Below are positions 41,663 through 51,210 of a stretch of DNA of 64,000 bases, piece by piece; the stretch's first letter is position 1, and every line of letters begins with the position of its first letter. Source of the stretch: an uncultured Lachnospiraceae bacterium (GTDB lineage: Bacteria > Bacillota > Clostridia > Lachnospirales > Lachnospiraceae). The translations under genes were made by a program, and so were the position numbers. The DNA lies in NCBI GenBank assembly GCA_910578645.1, contig CAJTQI010000001.1, positions 1 to 64,000 of the forward strand, written 5' to 3'. Below the pieces are notes generated by a model. The model saw only the letters and a list, made by a program, of their open reading frames with translations, ran no database searches and was not told the DNA's origin.

Positions 41663-42829
41663 ATGCCGGGGATGGGAAACAGCAATAAGGCAGAGGAAAA
41701 GAAATCTCTGAAATGGTTTTTGATTCAAAAGTTTATGCTTGTTATGATTTTCATATTTATCAGTGAACAGATAATAGGCATATTCTATAACAATATTCTC
41801 ATTCCCAGAATATCGCAGCTTCTTGCGAGACAGCAGATATCGGTTACAGCGGACGGGAATCCGGCCATACTGATATTGCACATGTTATTCTATGTGCTTG
41901 CATCGTTTTTGCCAAATGGGATAAGTGAGTATGCCCAGAGCCTGATTGGCGGGAAAATGGAAGGCTCCCTGCAAATTGCAGTGGACTCACCTTGGTTTGT
42001 GGGCAAGTGGGGCATTGTGTTTCGGCTTATGATTATTTGTATGTTTCTTGTATTGATTTTTATAACGGTCATTCCCTATCTGGTGGGTGCTTTTTGTTAC
42101 TACCGCGTAGTGACTAAGAAGGTCAATGAATTGATAGAAGCCGAGAAAGAACAGCAGCTTGCATACGACAGGCAGAGGAATCTTTTATTGTCTGATATTG
42201 CCCATGATATCAAGACGCCGATTACTACGCTGTGCAGTTATAGTAAGGCATTGTCGGACGGTGTTGTGCAGGGAGAGAAGAGACAGGAGTATCTGGATGC
42301 GATATATGCCAAATCTATGCGGATGGGCGAGTTGATTACATTGCTTTTTGAATATGTGAAAATGGACAGCAGCGGGTTTTGCCTTCACAAGGAGGAAGGA
42401 GATTTGGGGGAATTGTTGCGGGAATGTACGGCTTTATTGTACGCTGATTTTGAAGACCACAGGATAGCGCTCCAGGTGGAAATTCCGGATACTCCTGCAC
42501 CCTATAATATGGATAAAATCCAGATGGCGCGGGCGTTTACAAATTTATTGACTAATGCGGTCCGTTACGGCAGGGAGGGTGGAAGTACTTTGGTCAGACT
42601 GGAGGGATACACCGTTACGGTAGCGGATGACGGTATGGAGATTGACAGAGAGTTTGCAGCGCATATATTTGAACCTTTTTCCAGAGCCGACAAGGCAAGG
42701 AGCACGAAGGGCGGCAGCGGTTTAGGGTTGAGTATTGCGTCTAAGATTGTGGAGATGCACGGCGGAGAATTGGAGCTGGACTGCGATTATGGGAATGGTT
42801 ATACAAAAGCATTCAGAATGGTGTTGTAA
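41663..42829 (+). CDS. sensor histidine kinase partner of the OmpR-type regulator
   Basis: 388 residues from ATG 41663 (TAGGGGG upstream; ATG 41672 possible). Two TM segments (about 18-42 and 119-146) enclose an extracellular loop of about 75 residues; the HisKA box has His181 in LSDIAHDIKTPI, followed by N box NLLTNAVRYG, G1 VADDGMEI and G2 GGSGLGLSIASKI. Membrane-anchored. The signal is not predictable from the small loop. Confidence 0.93.
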   Translation: MPGMGNSNKAEEKKSLKWFLIQKFMLVMIFIFISEQIIGIFYNNILIPRISQLLARQQISVTADGNPAILILHMLFYVLASFLPNGISEYAQSLIGGKMEGSLQIAVDSPWFVGKWGIVFRLMIICMFLVLIFITVIPYLVGAFCYYRVVTKKVNELIEAEKEQQLAYDRQRNLLLSDIAHDIKTPITTLCSYSKALSDGVVQGEKRQEYLDAIYAKSMRMGELITLLFEYVKMDSSGFCLHKEEGDLGELLRECTALLYADFEDHRIALQVEIPDTPAPYNMDKIQMARAFTNLLTNAVRYGREGGSTLVRLEGYTVTVADDGMEIDREFAAHIFEPFSRADKARSTKGGSGLGLSIASKIVEMHGGELELDCDYGNGYTKAFRMVL

Positions 42830-43102
42830 AGAGACAGATACATTAATTGACCAGAGAAGTCTATACTATACAAGCTTCCTTGCAGCTTTGACGGTCCGGT
42901 CAAGTTCCCTTTGTATTTCCTGCTTCTTAGAGGGAGGTAAAATGCATATATAGTATAAAGAACGGGCGTCATTTCTATAGTTTATATGCTTGCGGGGTAC
43001 CGGCGTGTCCGGTTTGTGACAATAGAGTCGGGCAGGGAGAGGTTGGCGGTATATATAGGATATAGGAAAAGGGGCGCTTAGGAAGTAAGGAATGAAGCGT
43101 TT
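42830..43102. other. intergenic region before the deacetylase
   Basis: No gene. A TATACTATA (42862-42870) and TATAGTATA (42950-42958) inverted pair bracket sequence containing a TCAAGTTCCCTTTG block that weakly resembles the fold-back arms at 39936. Possible decayed MITE. Confidence 0.3.
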
Positions 43103-43843
43103 ATGGGGATAAGGGCTAAAATAATATCATGTGGTATGGAACGAAAGACAACTACAGAAGCACATAAGGTTAAGCGCACAGGCAGGATTTTAAAAACTGG
43201 CGTTTTTTTATTGGCTGCAGTTTTACTTTGTGTGCCGGGATTTTTAGATGCGAGTAAGAAATTTGTGCAGGCGGGCAGCATGGCCGACACCAAGAAGATA
43301 GCCATTACATTTGATGACGGGCCACATCCATATTATACGGAGCAGTTATTGGACGGATTGAAGGAGCGGGGTGTGAAAGCGACATTTTTTGTGATGGGCA
43401 AGAATGTGGAAGAGAGCCCGGAACTCATCCAGCGGATGCATGAAGAGGGGCATCTGATTGGCAATCATACTTACAGCCACATACAGCTTAACAAGAAAAA
43501 CGGAGATGTGTTTAAGGAGGAACTGATTAAGACAAATGAACTGATTGAAGAGCTGACAGGACAGGAAGTACAGTATGTGCGGCCGCCTTATGGTTCATGG
43601 GACAGGAAGTTTGAGAAAGAACTGAATATGTTTCCGGTGATGTGGACCATCGACCCCCTTGACTGGTGCAGCGACAATGTTGCCTGTATTGTACAGAAGG
43701 TTACTTCCAAGGCAAAAGAAAATTCGATTATCCTGATGCACGACGAGTATAAGAGCACGGTGACGGCGGCATTGCAGATTGTGGATGCATTGCAGGAGGA
43801 GGGGTATGAGTTTGTGACGGTGGATGAGCTTTTGTTCGACTGA
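43103..43843 (+). CDS. membrane-anchored polysaccharide deacetylase (NodB domain)
   Basis: 246 residues from ATG 43103 (ATG 43136 possible). A basic N-terminus, one TM at about 33-49, then a NodB/CE4 domain with TFDDGPHP (69-76, catalytic Asp and metal Asp), HTYSH (122-126, metal His pair), RPPYGS and the DPLDW and LMHD end motifs. CE4 enzymes remove acetyl groups from GlcNAc of peptidoglycan or other surface glycan; this one would act outside the membrane. All metal ligands are present. Confidence 0.92.
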   Translation: MGIRAKIISCGMERKTTTEAHKVKRTGRILKTGVFLLAAVLLCVPGFLDASKKFVQAGSMADTKKIAITFDDGPHPYYTEQLLDGLKERGVKATFFVMGKNVEESPELIQRMHEEGHLIGNHTYSHIQLNKKNGDVFKEELIKTNELIEELTGQEVQYVRPPYGSWDRKFEKELNMFPVMWTIDPLDWCSDNVACIVQKVTSKAKENSIILMHDEYKSTVTAALQIVDALQEEGYEFVTVDELLFD

Positions 43844-43954
43844 AAGACACATGGGCAGTATGCGGCTAACGGGGCGGTATTGCGGGCAGAACTGGAAAAA
43901 TATAATGTTTGCGCTTGGATAACTAAAATGATACAATAATGGGGATTCATTTTC

Positions 43955-43985
43955 TATTCCATAGGGAATTACACCCTATGGAATA
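43955..43985. terminator. 12-bp hairpin before rarA
   Basis: TATTCCATAGGG (43955-43966), 7-nt loop, CCCTATGGAATA (43974-43985), perfect. No good T-run on the plus strand; a terminator for the deacetylase gene or a regulatory hairpin. Confidence 0.6.
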
Positions 43986-44041
43986 AATTTGTGCACGGCT
44001 TCGTGCCCGGACGGAAGAAAATACAGAGGGAACAAGAAGAT

Positions 44042-45379
44042 ATGGATTTGTTTGAATATATGCGAAGCACGAACCAGGAGAAAGAATCGCCGTTGGCAGC
44101 ACGGATTCGGCCGACTACGTTGGAAGAGGTGGTGGGACAACAGCATATCATCGGTGAGGATAAGCTGCTTTACCGTGCAATCAAGGCGGATAAACTGAGC
44201 TCTATCATATTTTATGGCCCGCCGGGCACAGGGAAGACGACTTTGGCGAAAGTGATTGCCAATACGACGAGCGCAGAATTTACCCAGATTAATGCCACTG
44301 TCGCAGGTAAGAAAGATATGGAGGCGGTGGTAGAAAGGGCAAAAGAACTGCAGGGCATGTATGGGAAAAAGACGATTCTGTTTATCGACGAGATACACCG
44401 TTTCAATAAGGGGCAGCAGGATTACCTCCTTCCGTTTGTGGAGGACGGTACGCTCATATTAATCGGCGCAACCACGGAGAACCCTTATTTCGAGGTAAAC
44501 GGTGCGTTAATCTCCAGGTCCGTCATATTTGAATTGCAACCGTTATCTATAGAAGATATTAAGGCGTTGATTAGGCGGGCGGTCTATGACCAGGACAAAG
44601 GCATGGGAGCTTATGACGCCGTGATTGATGAGGATGCCATAGATTTTTTGGCGGAACTGTCGGGCGGTGACGCCAGACATGCGTTGAATGCGGTGGAGCT
44701 GGGCGTGATGACTACGAACCGCAGTGAAGACGGTAAAATCCATTTTACGCTTGAGGTGGCCCAGGAATGCATTCAGAAACGGGTGTTGCGATATGATAAG
44801 TCAGGTGACAGCCATTACGATACTATTTCTGCTTTTATCAAGAGCATGCGCGGTTCGGACCCGGACGCGGCGGTCTATTATTTGAGCCGTATGCTGTATG
44901 CGGGCGAGAGTGTGGCGTTTATTGCCAGGCGTATTATGATTTGTGCTTCGGAGGATGTGGGGAACGCCGACCCGATGGCCCTAAATGTGGCGGTCAGCGC
45001 ATCCCTTGCCGTGGAGAGAATCGGAATGCCGGAAGCCCAGTTGATTCTGTCCCAGGCGGCTTCTTATGTGGCATGTGCGCCCAAGAGCAATGCCTGTTGT
45101 GAGGCGGTCTTCCAGGCTATGGAGACCGTGAAAGAGACGGGAAATCTGCCGATTCCGCCGCACTTACAGGATGCGCATTACAAGGGAGCGACGAAACTGG
45201 GACGAGGAACCGGATATAAATATGCACATAACTTTCCGAATCATTACGTGGAGCAGCAATATCTGCCCTACGAGTTGAATGGGAAGGAGTTTTATAAGCC
45301 TACCGGAAACGGCTATGAGGCTAAGATTAAGGAACATATGAAACGAATTAAGAAAGAGGCTGCTCATGACGTCAAATAA
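44042..45379 (+). CDS. rarA: replication-associated recombination protein A
   Basis: 445 residues from ATG 44042 (GAGGGAACAAGAAG upstream). AAA+ ATPase of the RarA/MgsA/WRNIP1 family acting at stalled forks and on RecA. Walker A GPPGTGKT at 59-66, Walker B LFIDEIHRF near 104, sensor ATTENPYF, and a C-terminal tetramerisation domain with KSMRGSDPDAAVYYL and the HFPNHY-like NFPNHYVEQQYLP end. Full length. The stop lies 14 bp inside the following gene. Confidence 0.95.
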   Translation: MDLFEYMRSTNQEKESPLAARIRPTTLEEVVGQQHIIGEDKLLYRAIKADKLSSIIFYGPPGTGKTTLAKVIANTTSAEFTQINATVAGKKDMEAVVERAKELQGMYGKKTILFIDEIHRFNKGQQDYLLPFVEDGTLILIGATTENPYFEVNGALISRSVIFELQPLSIEDIKALIRRAVYDQDKGMGAYDAVIDEDAIDFLAELSGGDARHALNAVELGVMTTNRSEDGKIHFTLEVAQECIQKRVLRYDKSGDSHYDTISAFIKSMRGSDPDAAVYYLSRMLYAGESVAFIARRIMICASEDVGNADPMALNVAVSASLAVERIGMPEAQLILSQAASYVACAPKSNACCEAVFQAMETVKETGNLPIPPHLQDAHYKGATKLGRGTGYKYAHNFPNHYVEQQYLPYELNGKEFYKPTGNGYEAKIKEHMKRIKKEAAHDVK

Positions 45380-47609
45380 TACCACAGACAATCATTCTAC
45401 GGATATAGATATTCCGGTGGATACGGGAAATGAGAGGGACACTGCAGATAAGCAGCGTGCAGTGGAGCAGGCTGCTTATCTGCGCAGTGCCGGAAACGGC
45501 GGGAAGAAAAAGAAACGCAGGCGTAAGATTGACAAGGAGAAGGTGGCGGCGAATAAGAGGAAGGCGAAAGCCAGAAAGCAGCGCCTGAAAAAGCAGCTCA
45601 AAGAGGAAAAGGCAAAAATGAAAGCCCGGAAGAGAAGGGGCAAGGTCCTGGAAGAGGCCGTTAAGGTAGGCGAGTCCGTGACGCTCAACGACCAGGGCAT
45701 CGTCGAAAGAACCATCACGGTGGAAGAGAGCTATACCATCGAGGAGAACAAACAGGTAAAAAAAGAGCGAAACAGAGGAAAAATGCTCAAGATAGCGGGA
45801 GCTGTGGCGGCAGTGCTTGTCTTAGCAGGAACCGGAAGTTTCTTTGGCGTGCGCAGGTATATGATACGCCAGGAGGGTGAAAGCGCGGCTGTGGAAGCCA
45901 TGATGCATACGGAAGCGGTGAACTTGGCCAAGTACAGTATGACCCAGAGAAGAAAAGACCATGTGAAGGAAAATGCAGGCAAGGATACTTCTAAAGCGCT
46001 TGTGGATGCAGCGAAGTTTCTGATTGACGGCGTACATAACAGACCACCGGAGATTGAGCTGACGGAAGAAAATGCATCAGATTTCATCACAATAGAGAGC
46101 TGTCTGATTAATACGGAGACCGGCAAGGTGGATGTGGAAATGTCCGCGGAAGGTCTGGCAATCAGTGATGACGGTTACTACTACCTTTTTGAAGAAAAAG
46201 CATATGAAACGGGACTTAGAGATGACGAGTATATTGTTGAGGAACAGAAAGACATTGATTTGACTTTCTCGGTCAATTTAAATTATAATTCGGCGGCATC
46301 CAGGCTCTGTTCTAAGTTTGTTGTGGCGGTGAAGAAAGACGGCGCCTTTTTGCCAATCAGTAAACCTAAATATATCACAAACCCCGAGGCGATTGCCAAG
46401 TGCAGCCTGCCTTTTGGAAATACCGGCTCGAAGAAAGGGCTTTTGGTTGACCCGGAGAAGCTTAAGACGGCGGAATTGGATGATTTGGGCGTGCGCCATG
46501 CGGCATATAATATTCCTCTGAGCAGGATACTTGGCAATACGAGCAACGCCTACTATCCTACGGTTTATTATAATTATAATGGCAGGAGTTACGCTTTTAA
46601 CGGACAGATTATTGCGGAGTATGACTATATTTTTTCCACATTGACGGGCAAGGGCATTACCACCACAGCGATTATACTCAATGATATCCATCCAGGGTAT
46701 ATGCAGCTTATCCATCCGAAGGCGCGCTCGGGTGGCCGTGCGCCCTATTATGCATTCAATGCCACAGATGAAGAAGGCACGGAATATATCGCGGCCATTG
46801 CCTCTTTCCTGGCGAACCGCTATTCCGGCATCGGGAATGGCAGAATCGAAAATTGGGTCATCGGCAATGAGATTAATGCGAGAAGTGAGTGGAATTACAT
46901 AGAATATATGGATACCCCGAGTTATGTAGACGAATATGCCAGGGCATTCCGTATTTTCTATAATTCCATTGTCAGTGTGAACGGTAATGCCAGAGTATAT
47001 ATTTCTTTAGACCAACAGTGGGGTAAGAGCCTTTATTCCAAGAACGGATACAGCTCCAAGGAGATTCTGGACGAGTTTAACAGAAACATTAAGGCAGGAG
47101 GGAATATTAACTGGGGCGTGGCCCAGCATCCGTACAATTATCCGTTGACGAGCGCTAAGGCGTGGAGCACAAGTGGTAAGGCAGGCTCTTATGTGTTAAA
47201 TTCGGAGACAACGCCGGTTATCACCATCAAGAATATCCATGTGTTGACGGATTATCTGCAAAAAGAAGAGTACTTGACGGATTCGGGACAGGTAAGACAT
47301 GTCATATTGAGTGAGATGGGTTATACGTCCTCGGCCGGGCAGGATTTACAGGCGGCTTCCTTCGTCTATGCCTATAAGGTAATCGAGTCCAACCAATATA
47401 TTGATAGTATGCTCTTCTCGCGGCAGACGGATGCGGCATCGGAAGTATCACAAGGATTGGCGCTTGGCATTAATACTCTTGGCGGCGGGCGCAAGTCCAT
47501 CTATAATGCATTCAAATATGTTGATACAGCGGAATCTGCGGCGTATACGGATTTTGCGTTGCGGGTGATTGGAATTAGCAGTTGGGGAGAAGTGATATCG
47601 AGACATTAA
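45366..47609 (+). CDS. DUF5722 membrane-anchored glycosidase-like protein
   Basis: 747 residues from ATG 45366. A Lys/Arg-rich N-terminal region (about 45-100), one TM near 141-163 (LKIAGAVAAVLVLAGTGSFFGV), then a large external part. The C-terminal 350 residues read as a TIM-barrel glycosidase-like domain of DUF5722: IIAEYDYIFSTLTGKGITTTAI, NWVIGNEINARSEWN (acid/base Glu position) and HVILSEMGYTS (nucleophile Glu position). The substrate is unknown. Very basic N-terminal tails like this are unusual for a secreted enzyme and may bind RNA or the inner membrane. Overlaps rarA by 14 bp; two terminators follow. Confidence 0.75.
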   Translation: MTSNNTTDNHSTDIDIPVDTGNERDTADKQRAVEQAAYLRSAGNGGKKKKRRRKIDKEKVAANKRKAKARKQRLKKQLKEEKAKMKARKRRGKVLEEAVKVGESVTLNDQGIVERTITVEESYTIEENKQVKKERNRGKMLKIAGAVAAVLVLAGTGSFFGVRRYMIRQEGESAAVEAMMHTEAVNLAKYSMTQRRKDHVKENAGKDTSKALVDAAKFLIDGVHNRPPEIELTEENASDFITIESCLINTETGKVDVEMSAEGLAISDDGYYYLFEEKAYETGLRDDEYIVEEQKDIDLTFSVNLNYNSAASRLCSKFVVAVKKDGAFLPISKPKYITNPEAIAKCSLPFGNTGSKKGLLVDPEKLKTAELDDLGVRHAAYNIPLSRILGNTSNAYYPTVYYNYNGRSYAFNGQIIAEYDYIFSTLTGKGITTTAIILNDIHPGYMQLIHPKARSGGRAPYYAFNATDEEGTEYIAAIASFLANRYSGIGNGRIENWVIGNEINARSEWNYIEYMDTPSYVDEYARAFRIFYNSIVSVNGNARVYISLDQQWGKSLYSKNGYSSKEILDEFNRNIKAGGNINWGVAQHPYNYPLTSAKAWSTSGKAGSYVLNSETTPVITIKNIHVLTDYLQKEEYLTDSGQVRHVILSEMGYTSSAGQDLQAASFVYAYKVIESNQYIDSMLFSRQTDAASEVSQGLALGINTLGGGRKSIYNAFKYVDTAESAAYTDFALRVIGISSWGEVISRH

Positions 47610-47633
47610 GACAGGGTATGAAAACGGGCTTAG

Positions 47634-47652
47634 GCCCGTTTTTTACCATTTA
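47634..47652 (+). terminator. terminator after the DUF5722 gene
   Basis: ACGGGC (47634-47639), loop TTAG, GCCCGT (47644-47649), then T-rich. Confidence 0.85.
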
Positions 47653-47680
47653 TCCGAGTTTGCCGGAGGCAAATCTCGTA

Positions 47681-47702
47681 AACGAGCGAAGCTCGTTTTT
47701 TT
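47681..47702 (+). terminator. second terminator upstream of the MITE
   Basis: AACGAGC (47681-47687), loop GAA, GCTCGTT (47691-47697), then a T-run to 47702. It lies directly before the MITE copy and may shield it or the convergent operon. Confidence 0.8.
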
Positions 47703-47706
47703 ATAA

Positions 47707-48011
47707 GATTAGGGTGTCAAAAGGTGCATTATATAAGTTGCAAGGGCAAATTGCATAAAATGTTCCCTTGTGTCCGTCTGCGTCATATGGATTTTCTAAA
47801 ATATTCCGGGAAATTTAAGGAAACAGTCGTAACCGCCCTCTATTCGCCATCCGGGCGAATAGAGGGCTTTTCGGGGTGTCCATGCCCCGAAATTACTGGA
47901 GATTACTCGGAATATTAAGAAAATCTCATATTCCTACGAAGGACAACTTCGTGAACATTTTATGCAATCTGCCAGTGGAATTTTATGACAGCGCCCTTTG
48001 GCACCATAATC
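47707..48011 (+). mobile_element. 305-bp MITE-like element, copy 1
   Basis: Starts GATTAGGGTGTCAAAAGGTGC and ends with the degenerate complement GCGCCC-TTGGCACCATAATC. Long internal complementarity (GCATAAAATGTTC with GAACATTTTATGC, ATTTTCTAAAATATTCCG with CGGAATATTAAGAAAAT, CTCTATTCGCC with GGCGAATAGAG) makes it a fold-back. It is the same length as the copy at 50838-51142, in the opposite orientation. Flanks TTTATAA and TGTATAG may be an eroded 7-bp duplication. No transposase is encoded; a helper element is implied. Confidence 0.85.
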
Positions 48012-48029
48012 TGTATAGGGACAATTTTC

Positions 48030-48545
48030 TTAAAATAATTTCCCTACAAGATATTGGTAGATATCCTGGTTGTTTTTCTGCCAGTTGGCGCAGATTGCAG
48101 AAGCGGTGTCCTCATCGGGGACAGAAAGGGTTATCTCCACGATAGTCGTGTTTTTTTCCTTCGCTTCCAGATGGGCCTCATAGTCGCCGGACACAGATTT
48201 ATAATAGTTGGCAAGGATAGACACTTCATTGCGCATTTCCAATTCATTTGCATGGAAAAAGCTGTCTATTTCTTCTTTGATAGAGCTGTTGATTCGTTTT
48301 TCAAAGAAAGTAAGTGTTTCCCGGCCTTCGTCCGTGATTGCCAGATGGGTGCGGTTACGGTTTGATTTTGCCGTAATGAGCTCGGCGTCAATCAACTCGG
48401 CTATAGCCTGTTGCAGCGTGAGGAAGTTGGTATATTCTTTTTCTAGTATAAAATCGCTGATTTGCGCCTTCGTCAAAGGAAAATTGACCCGGTTGAGCAT
48501 GTAGAGGATAATTAATTTGTATAGAGTTAAAGGGTCGTGTGTCAT
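48030..48545 (-). CDS. DUF4364 winged-helix-type protein
   Basis: 171 residues. Opening MTHDPLTLYKLIILYMLNRV and the segment FLTLQQAIAELIDAELITAKSNRNRTHLAITDEGRETLTFFEKRI show a winged-helix pattern like PadR/MarR regulators; the C-terminal half has VEITLSVPDEDTASAICANW. This is the DUF4364 family of Clostridia, presumed transcriptional regulators with no proven target. Downstream gene of the minus-strand malic enzyme operon, 67 bp after the radical SAM gene. Confidence 0.82.
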   Translation of the reverse strand: MTHDPLTLYKLIILYMLNRVNFPLTKAQISDFILEKEYTNFLTLQQAIAELIDAELITAKSNRNRTHLAITDEGRETLTFFEKRINSSIKEEIDSFFHANELEMRNEVSILANYYKSVSGDYEAHLEAKEKNTTIVEITLSVPDEDTASAICANWQKNNQDIYQYLVGKLF

Positions 48546-48612
48546 GGAAGAGCCTTTCTTTATTCCTGTCTGTGAGAGCTTTTCGGCATGGGAGCTTCAA
48601 GCTGTGTTTAGG

Positions 48613-49581
48613 CTATGGATTTGTTGTCAGACGTCCCTGGTAAGTTCCCCGCTGCTTTATGGTATGGTGGATGGTGTTGAGGACGTTTCTCTTATCCAGG
48701 CTCCAAAGCGGCGCCAGAAGCAGATTGGCGGGACCGTCTCCGGTAAGCCGGTGTACGATGATATCGGGTAAAAGATGTTCCAGACAGTCAACGACAAGCC
48801 CGGTGTATTCTTCTAAAGACAGCGGAAGATATTCGCCCTGGGCGTACAGCTTGGCGAGTCCGGTGCCTTTTAGAACGTGGAGAAGTTGCAGCTTTATGCC
48901 CCATGTGCCGACTTGATTCAGATGGTCAATGGTAGACAACATATCTTTGCGCGTCTCCTGGGGCAATCCCAGAATAATATGGGTGATTACCGGAATATGA
49001 CATTTGCGTAACATGGCGACACAATCGTCATAAACGCTTAAAGGGTATCCGCGCCTGATAAAATCAGCTGTCCTTTCATGGATTGTCTGGAGTCCTAACT
49101 CAATCCAGACAAACTTGTCAGGGAATTTCTCCATGAGATTGACCAGTAAAGTCACAATAGTTTCTGAAATACAGTCCGGTCTGGTGGCTATGGAAATTCC
49201 CGCCACGGAAGGCTCCCGCAGCGCCTCTTCATACAGAAGCTTAAGGCGGGAGGGTGAACCGTAGGTGTTGGTATATGCCTGGAAGTAGGCGATAAAACGG
49301 CTTCCCACGCGTTTGTGTCCAAACAGGGAGACGCCGGCGGCAAGCTGTTTGGCGACAGAAGGGTGTTCGGTTGTCTTGACCGCGTAATCACCGCTGCCAC
49401 CGGCGCTGCAGAAAATACAGCCGCTATCCCCTAATGTGCCATCCCGGTTGGGACAGGTGAATCCTGCATCCACTGCGATTTTGTATAGCTTTTCACCGTA
49501 GGTGTTTTTGAGATAAGCGTCTAACGAGTAATAGGGCTTACCATGCCAGTGAGCATCCATATCTTGTGGGATGCTTCTCAA
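48613..49581 (-). CDS. TIGR01212-family radical SAM protein (YtqA/YhcC-like)
   Basis: 322 residues. The iron-sulphur motif is unusual for this family and clear here: Cys43 in FTCPNRDGTLGDSGCIFC with Cys55 and Cys58 (C-x11-C-x2-C). Then SIATRPDCI, ELGLQTIHERT and THIILGLPQETRKDM, as in TIGR01212. Substrate unknown; a role in tRNA or sulphur chemistry is only proposed. The start overlaps the malic enzyme stop by 4 bp, so translation is coupled. Confidence 0.9.
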   Translation of the reverse strand: MRSIPQDMDAHWHGKPYYSLDAYLKNTYGEKLYKIAVDAGFTCPNRDGTLGDSGCIFCSAGGSGDYAVKTTEHPSVAKQLAAGVSLFGHKRVGSRFIAYFQAYTNTYGSPSRLKLLYEEALREPSVAGISIATRPDCISETIVTLLVNLMEKFPDKFVWIELGLQTIHERTADFIRRGYPLSVYDDCVAMLRKCHIPVITHIILGLPQETRKDMLSTIDHLNQVGTWGIKLQLLHVLKGTGLAKLYAQGEYLPLSLEEYTGLVVDCLEHLLPDIIVHRLTGDGPANLLLAPLWSLDKRNVLNTIHHTIKQRGTYQGRLTTNP

Positions 49582-50765
49582 GGCGTCTGTCCTGTGGCCT
49601 GTCCGGAGGAATTTGGTTGTATATGGGATTTCACTGCCTGGGCAACCACCTCGGCTACTTTAGGGTCAAAAGCCTGGGGCATGATGTTATCCTCATTTAG
49701 TTCGTTCTCCGGTACAAGCCCTGCGATTGCGTGGGCGGCTGCCAGTTTCATTTCTTCCGTTATCTGTACGGCGCGTCCTTCCAGAGCACCCTTGAAAATT
49801 CCTGGGAATGCGACCACGTTGTTGACCTGGTTGGGAAAATCGGAGCGCCCGGTGCCCACGACTCTGGCGCCTGCCGCCTTAGCTATATCGGGCATAATCT
49901 CCGGCACAGGATTAGCCATGGCGAAGAGAATGGCGTCACTGTTCATGGAGGATACCATTTCTGCGCTCACAATATTGGGAGCGGAGACGCCGACGAAGAT
50001 ATCGGCGTTTTTCATGGCGTCTGCAAGAGTCCCTGTGAGATTGTCCGGATTAGTCAATTCGGACATTTTCTTCTGCATATTGTTTAAGCCGTCGGTGGAT
50101 TTACCGATGATACCGACCTTGTCGCACATAATGATATTGGTAAAACCATAGTTTAACAATAATTTTGTTATCGCGACGCCGGCGCTGCCAGCGCCGTTGA
50201 CAACCACTTTACAGTCTTCTTTGTTTTTGCCCACGACTTTTAAGGCATTGATGATGCCTGCCAACACCACGATGGCAGTACCGTGTTGGTCATCGTGGAA
50301 GACGGGAATATCCAGGATGGCTTTTAGCCGTTCTTCGATTTCAAAGCAGCGGGGTGCGCTGATGTCTTCCAGGTTAATGCCGCCAAAGCCCGGAGCAAGG
50401 TAGGTGACAGCCTTGATGATTTCTTCGGTATCCTGTGTGTCCAGGCAGATTGGCACAGCGTTTACCCCGCCAAATTCTTTGAACAATACGGCCTTGCCTT
50501 CCATAACCGGCATAGCGGCGTAGGGGCCTATGTTGCCAAGCCCCAGCACTGCGCTTCCGTCGGATACCACCGCCACGGTGTTGGACTTCCATGTATAAGT
50601 GTATGCCGCCTCCTTGTCCTGGGCGATAACTTTGCATGGCTGTGCAACGCCTGGGGTATATGCCAATGACAAATCTTCTCTTGTCTTAACGGGAGTTTTG
50701 GATATGGTTTCCAGTTTACCCCGCCATTGTTCGTGTAACTTAAGCGCCTTTTCGTTTGTTGTCAT
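49578..50765 (-). CDS. NAD(P)-dependent malic enzyme
   Basis: 395 residues, short bacterial form without a phosphotransacetylase domain. Oxidative decarboxylation of malate to pyruvate and CO2. Motifs: SLAYTPGVAQPCKVIA (substrate loop), DGSAVLGLGNIGPYAAMPVMEGK (NAD(P)-binding approach), FHDDQHGTAIVVLAG (metal site) and VVNGAGSAGVAITKLLL (Rossmann). First gene of a minus-strand operon with radical SAM and DUF4364 genes. GAGG precedes its ATG. MITE copy 2 begins 73 bp upstream and may carry or separate the promoter (TATAAT-like at the complement of 50823-50828). Confidence 0.93.
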   Translation of the reverse strand: MTTNEKALKLHEQWRGKLETISKTPVKTREDLSLAYTPGVAQPCKVIAQDKEAAYTYTWKSNTVAVVSDGSAVLGLGNIGPYAAMPVMEGKAVLFKEFGGVNAVPICLDTQDTEEIIKAVTYLAPGFGGINLEDISAPRCFEIEERLKAILDIPVFHDDQHGTAIVVLAGIINALKVVGKNKEDCKVVVNGAGSAGVAITKLLLNYGFTNIIMCDKVGIIGKSTDGLNNMQKKMSELTNPDNLTGTLADAMKNADIFVGVSAPNIVSAEMVSSMNSDAILFAMANPVPEIMPDIAKAAGARVVGTGRSDFPNQVNNVVAFPGIFKGALEGRAVQITEEMKLAAAHAIAGLVPENELNEDNIMPQAFDPKVAEVVAQAVKSHIQPNSSGQATGQTP

Positions 50766-50837
50766 AATATGCCTCGTTTCTTATTTTATATATTGTTTTG
50801 TTTACGGTGAAATACAGATACCGCATTATATTCATTA

Positions 50838-51142
50838 GATTAGGGTGTCAAAAGGTGTTATCGTAAAATATTACTGGCAGATTGCATAAAATGTTCACGA
50901 AGTTGTCCTTCGTAGGAATATGAGATTTTCTTAATATTCCGTTTAGTCTCCAGTAATTTCTGGGCATGGACGCCCCGAAAAGCCCGATGTTTGCCCGGAT
51001 GGCGAATAGAGAGCGGTTACGTCCGTTTTCGTAAATTTCCCGGAATATTTTAGAAAATCCATATGACGCAGACAGACACGGGAGAACATTTTATGCAATC
51101 TGCCTCTGCAATTTATAAAATGCACCTTTTGATACCCTAATC
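50838..51142 (-). mobile_element. 305-bp MITE-like element, copy 2, inverted
   Basis: Same length and sequence family as 47707-48011 but reversed. The ends are GATTAGGGTGTCAAAAGGTG and its near-complement CACCTTTTGATACCCTAATC. It is flanked by a perfect 7-bp direct duplication TTCATTA (50831-50837 and 51143-51149), the footprint of transposition. It sits in the upstream region of the malic enzyme operon. Together the two inverted copies bracket the operon. Confidence 0.88.
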
Positions 51143-51151
51143 TTCATTATA

Positions 51152-51210
51152 ATACTCTCGGTGGACAGAGGGTAGGGACGTTTCTTTTTCAGTTCCCTGC
51201 TATCCTATAA
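51152..51210. repeat. remnant of the 39776-type fold-back
   Basis: ATACTCTCGGTGGACAGAGGG... followed by TTTCTTTTTCAGTTCCCTGC resembles the left half of the 39776-39963 element (ATACCCTCAGTGAACAAAGGG..., CATTTCAGCTCCTGC). Only one half remains. Confidence 0.4.

Noticed and set aside
47724..47918. Open frame of about 64 codons in MITE copy 1 with a similar frame on the minus strand of copy 2 (50943-51125)
   Set aside because: The similarity is explained by the repeat itself; there is no ribosome binding site and the frame follows the fold-back arms.
49543..50151. 202-codon plus-strand frame opposite malic enzyme
   Set aside because: Ser/Ala-rich shadow of the Rossmann region of malic enzyme; no RBS.
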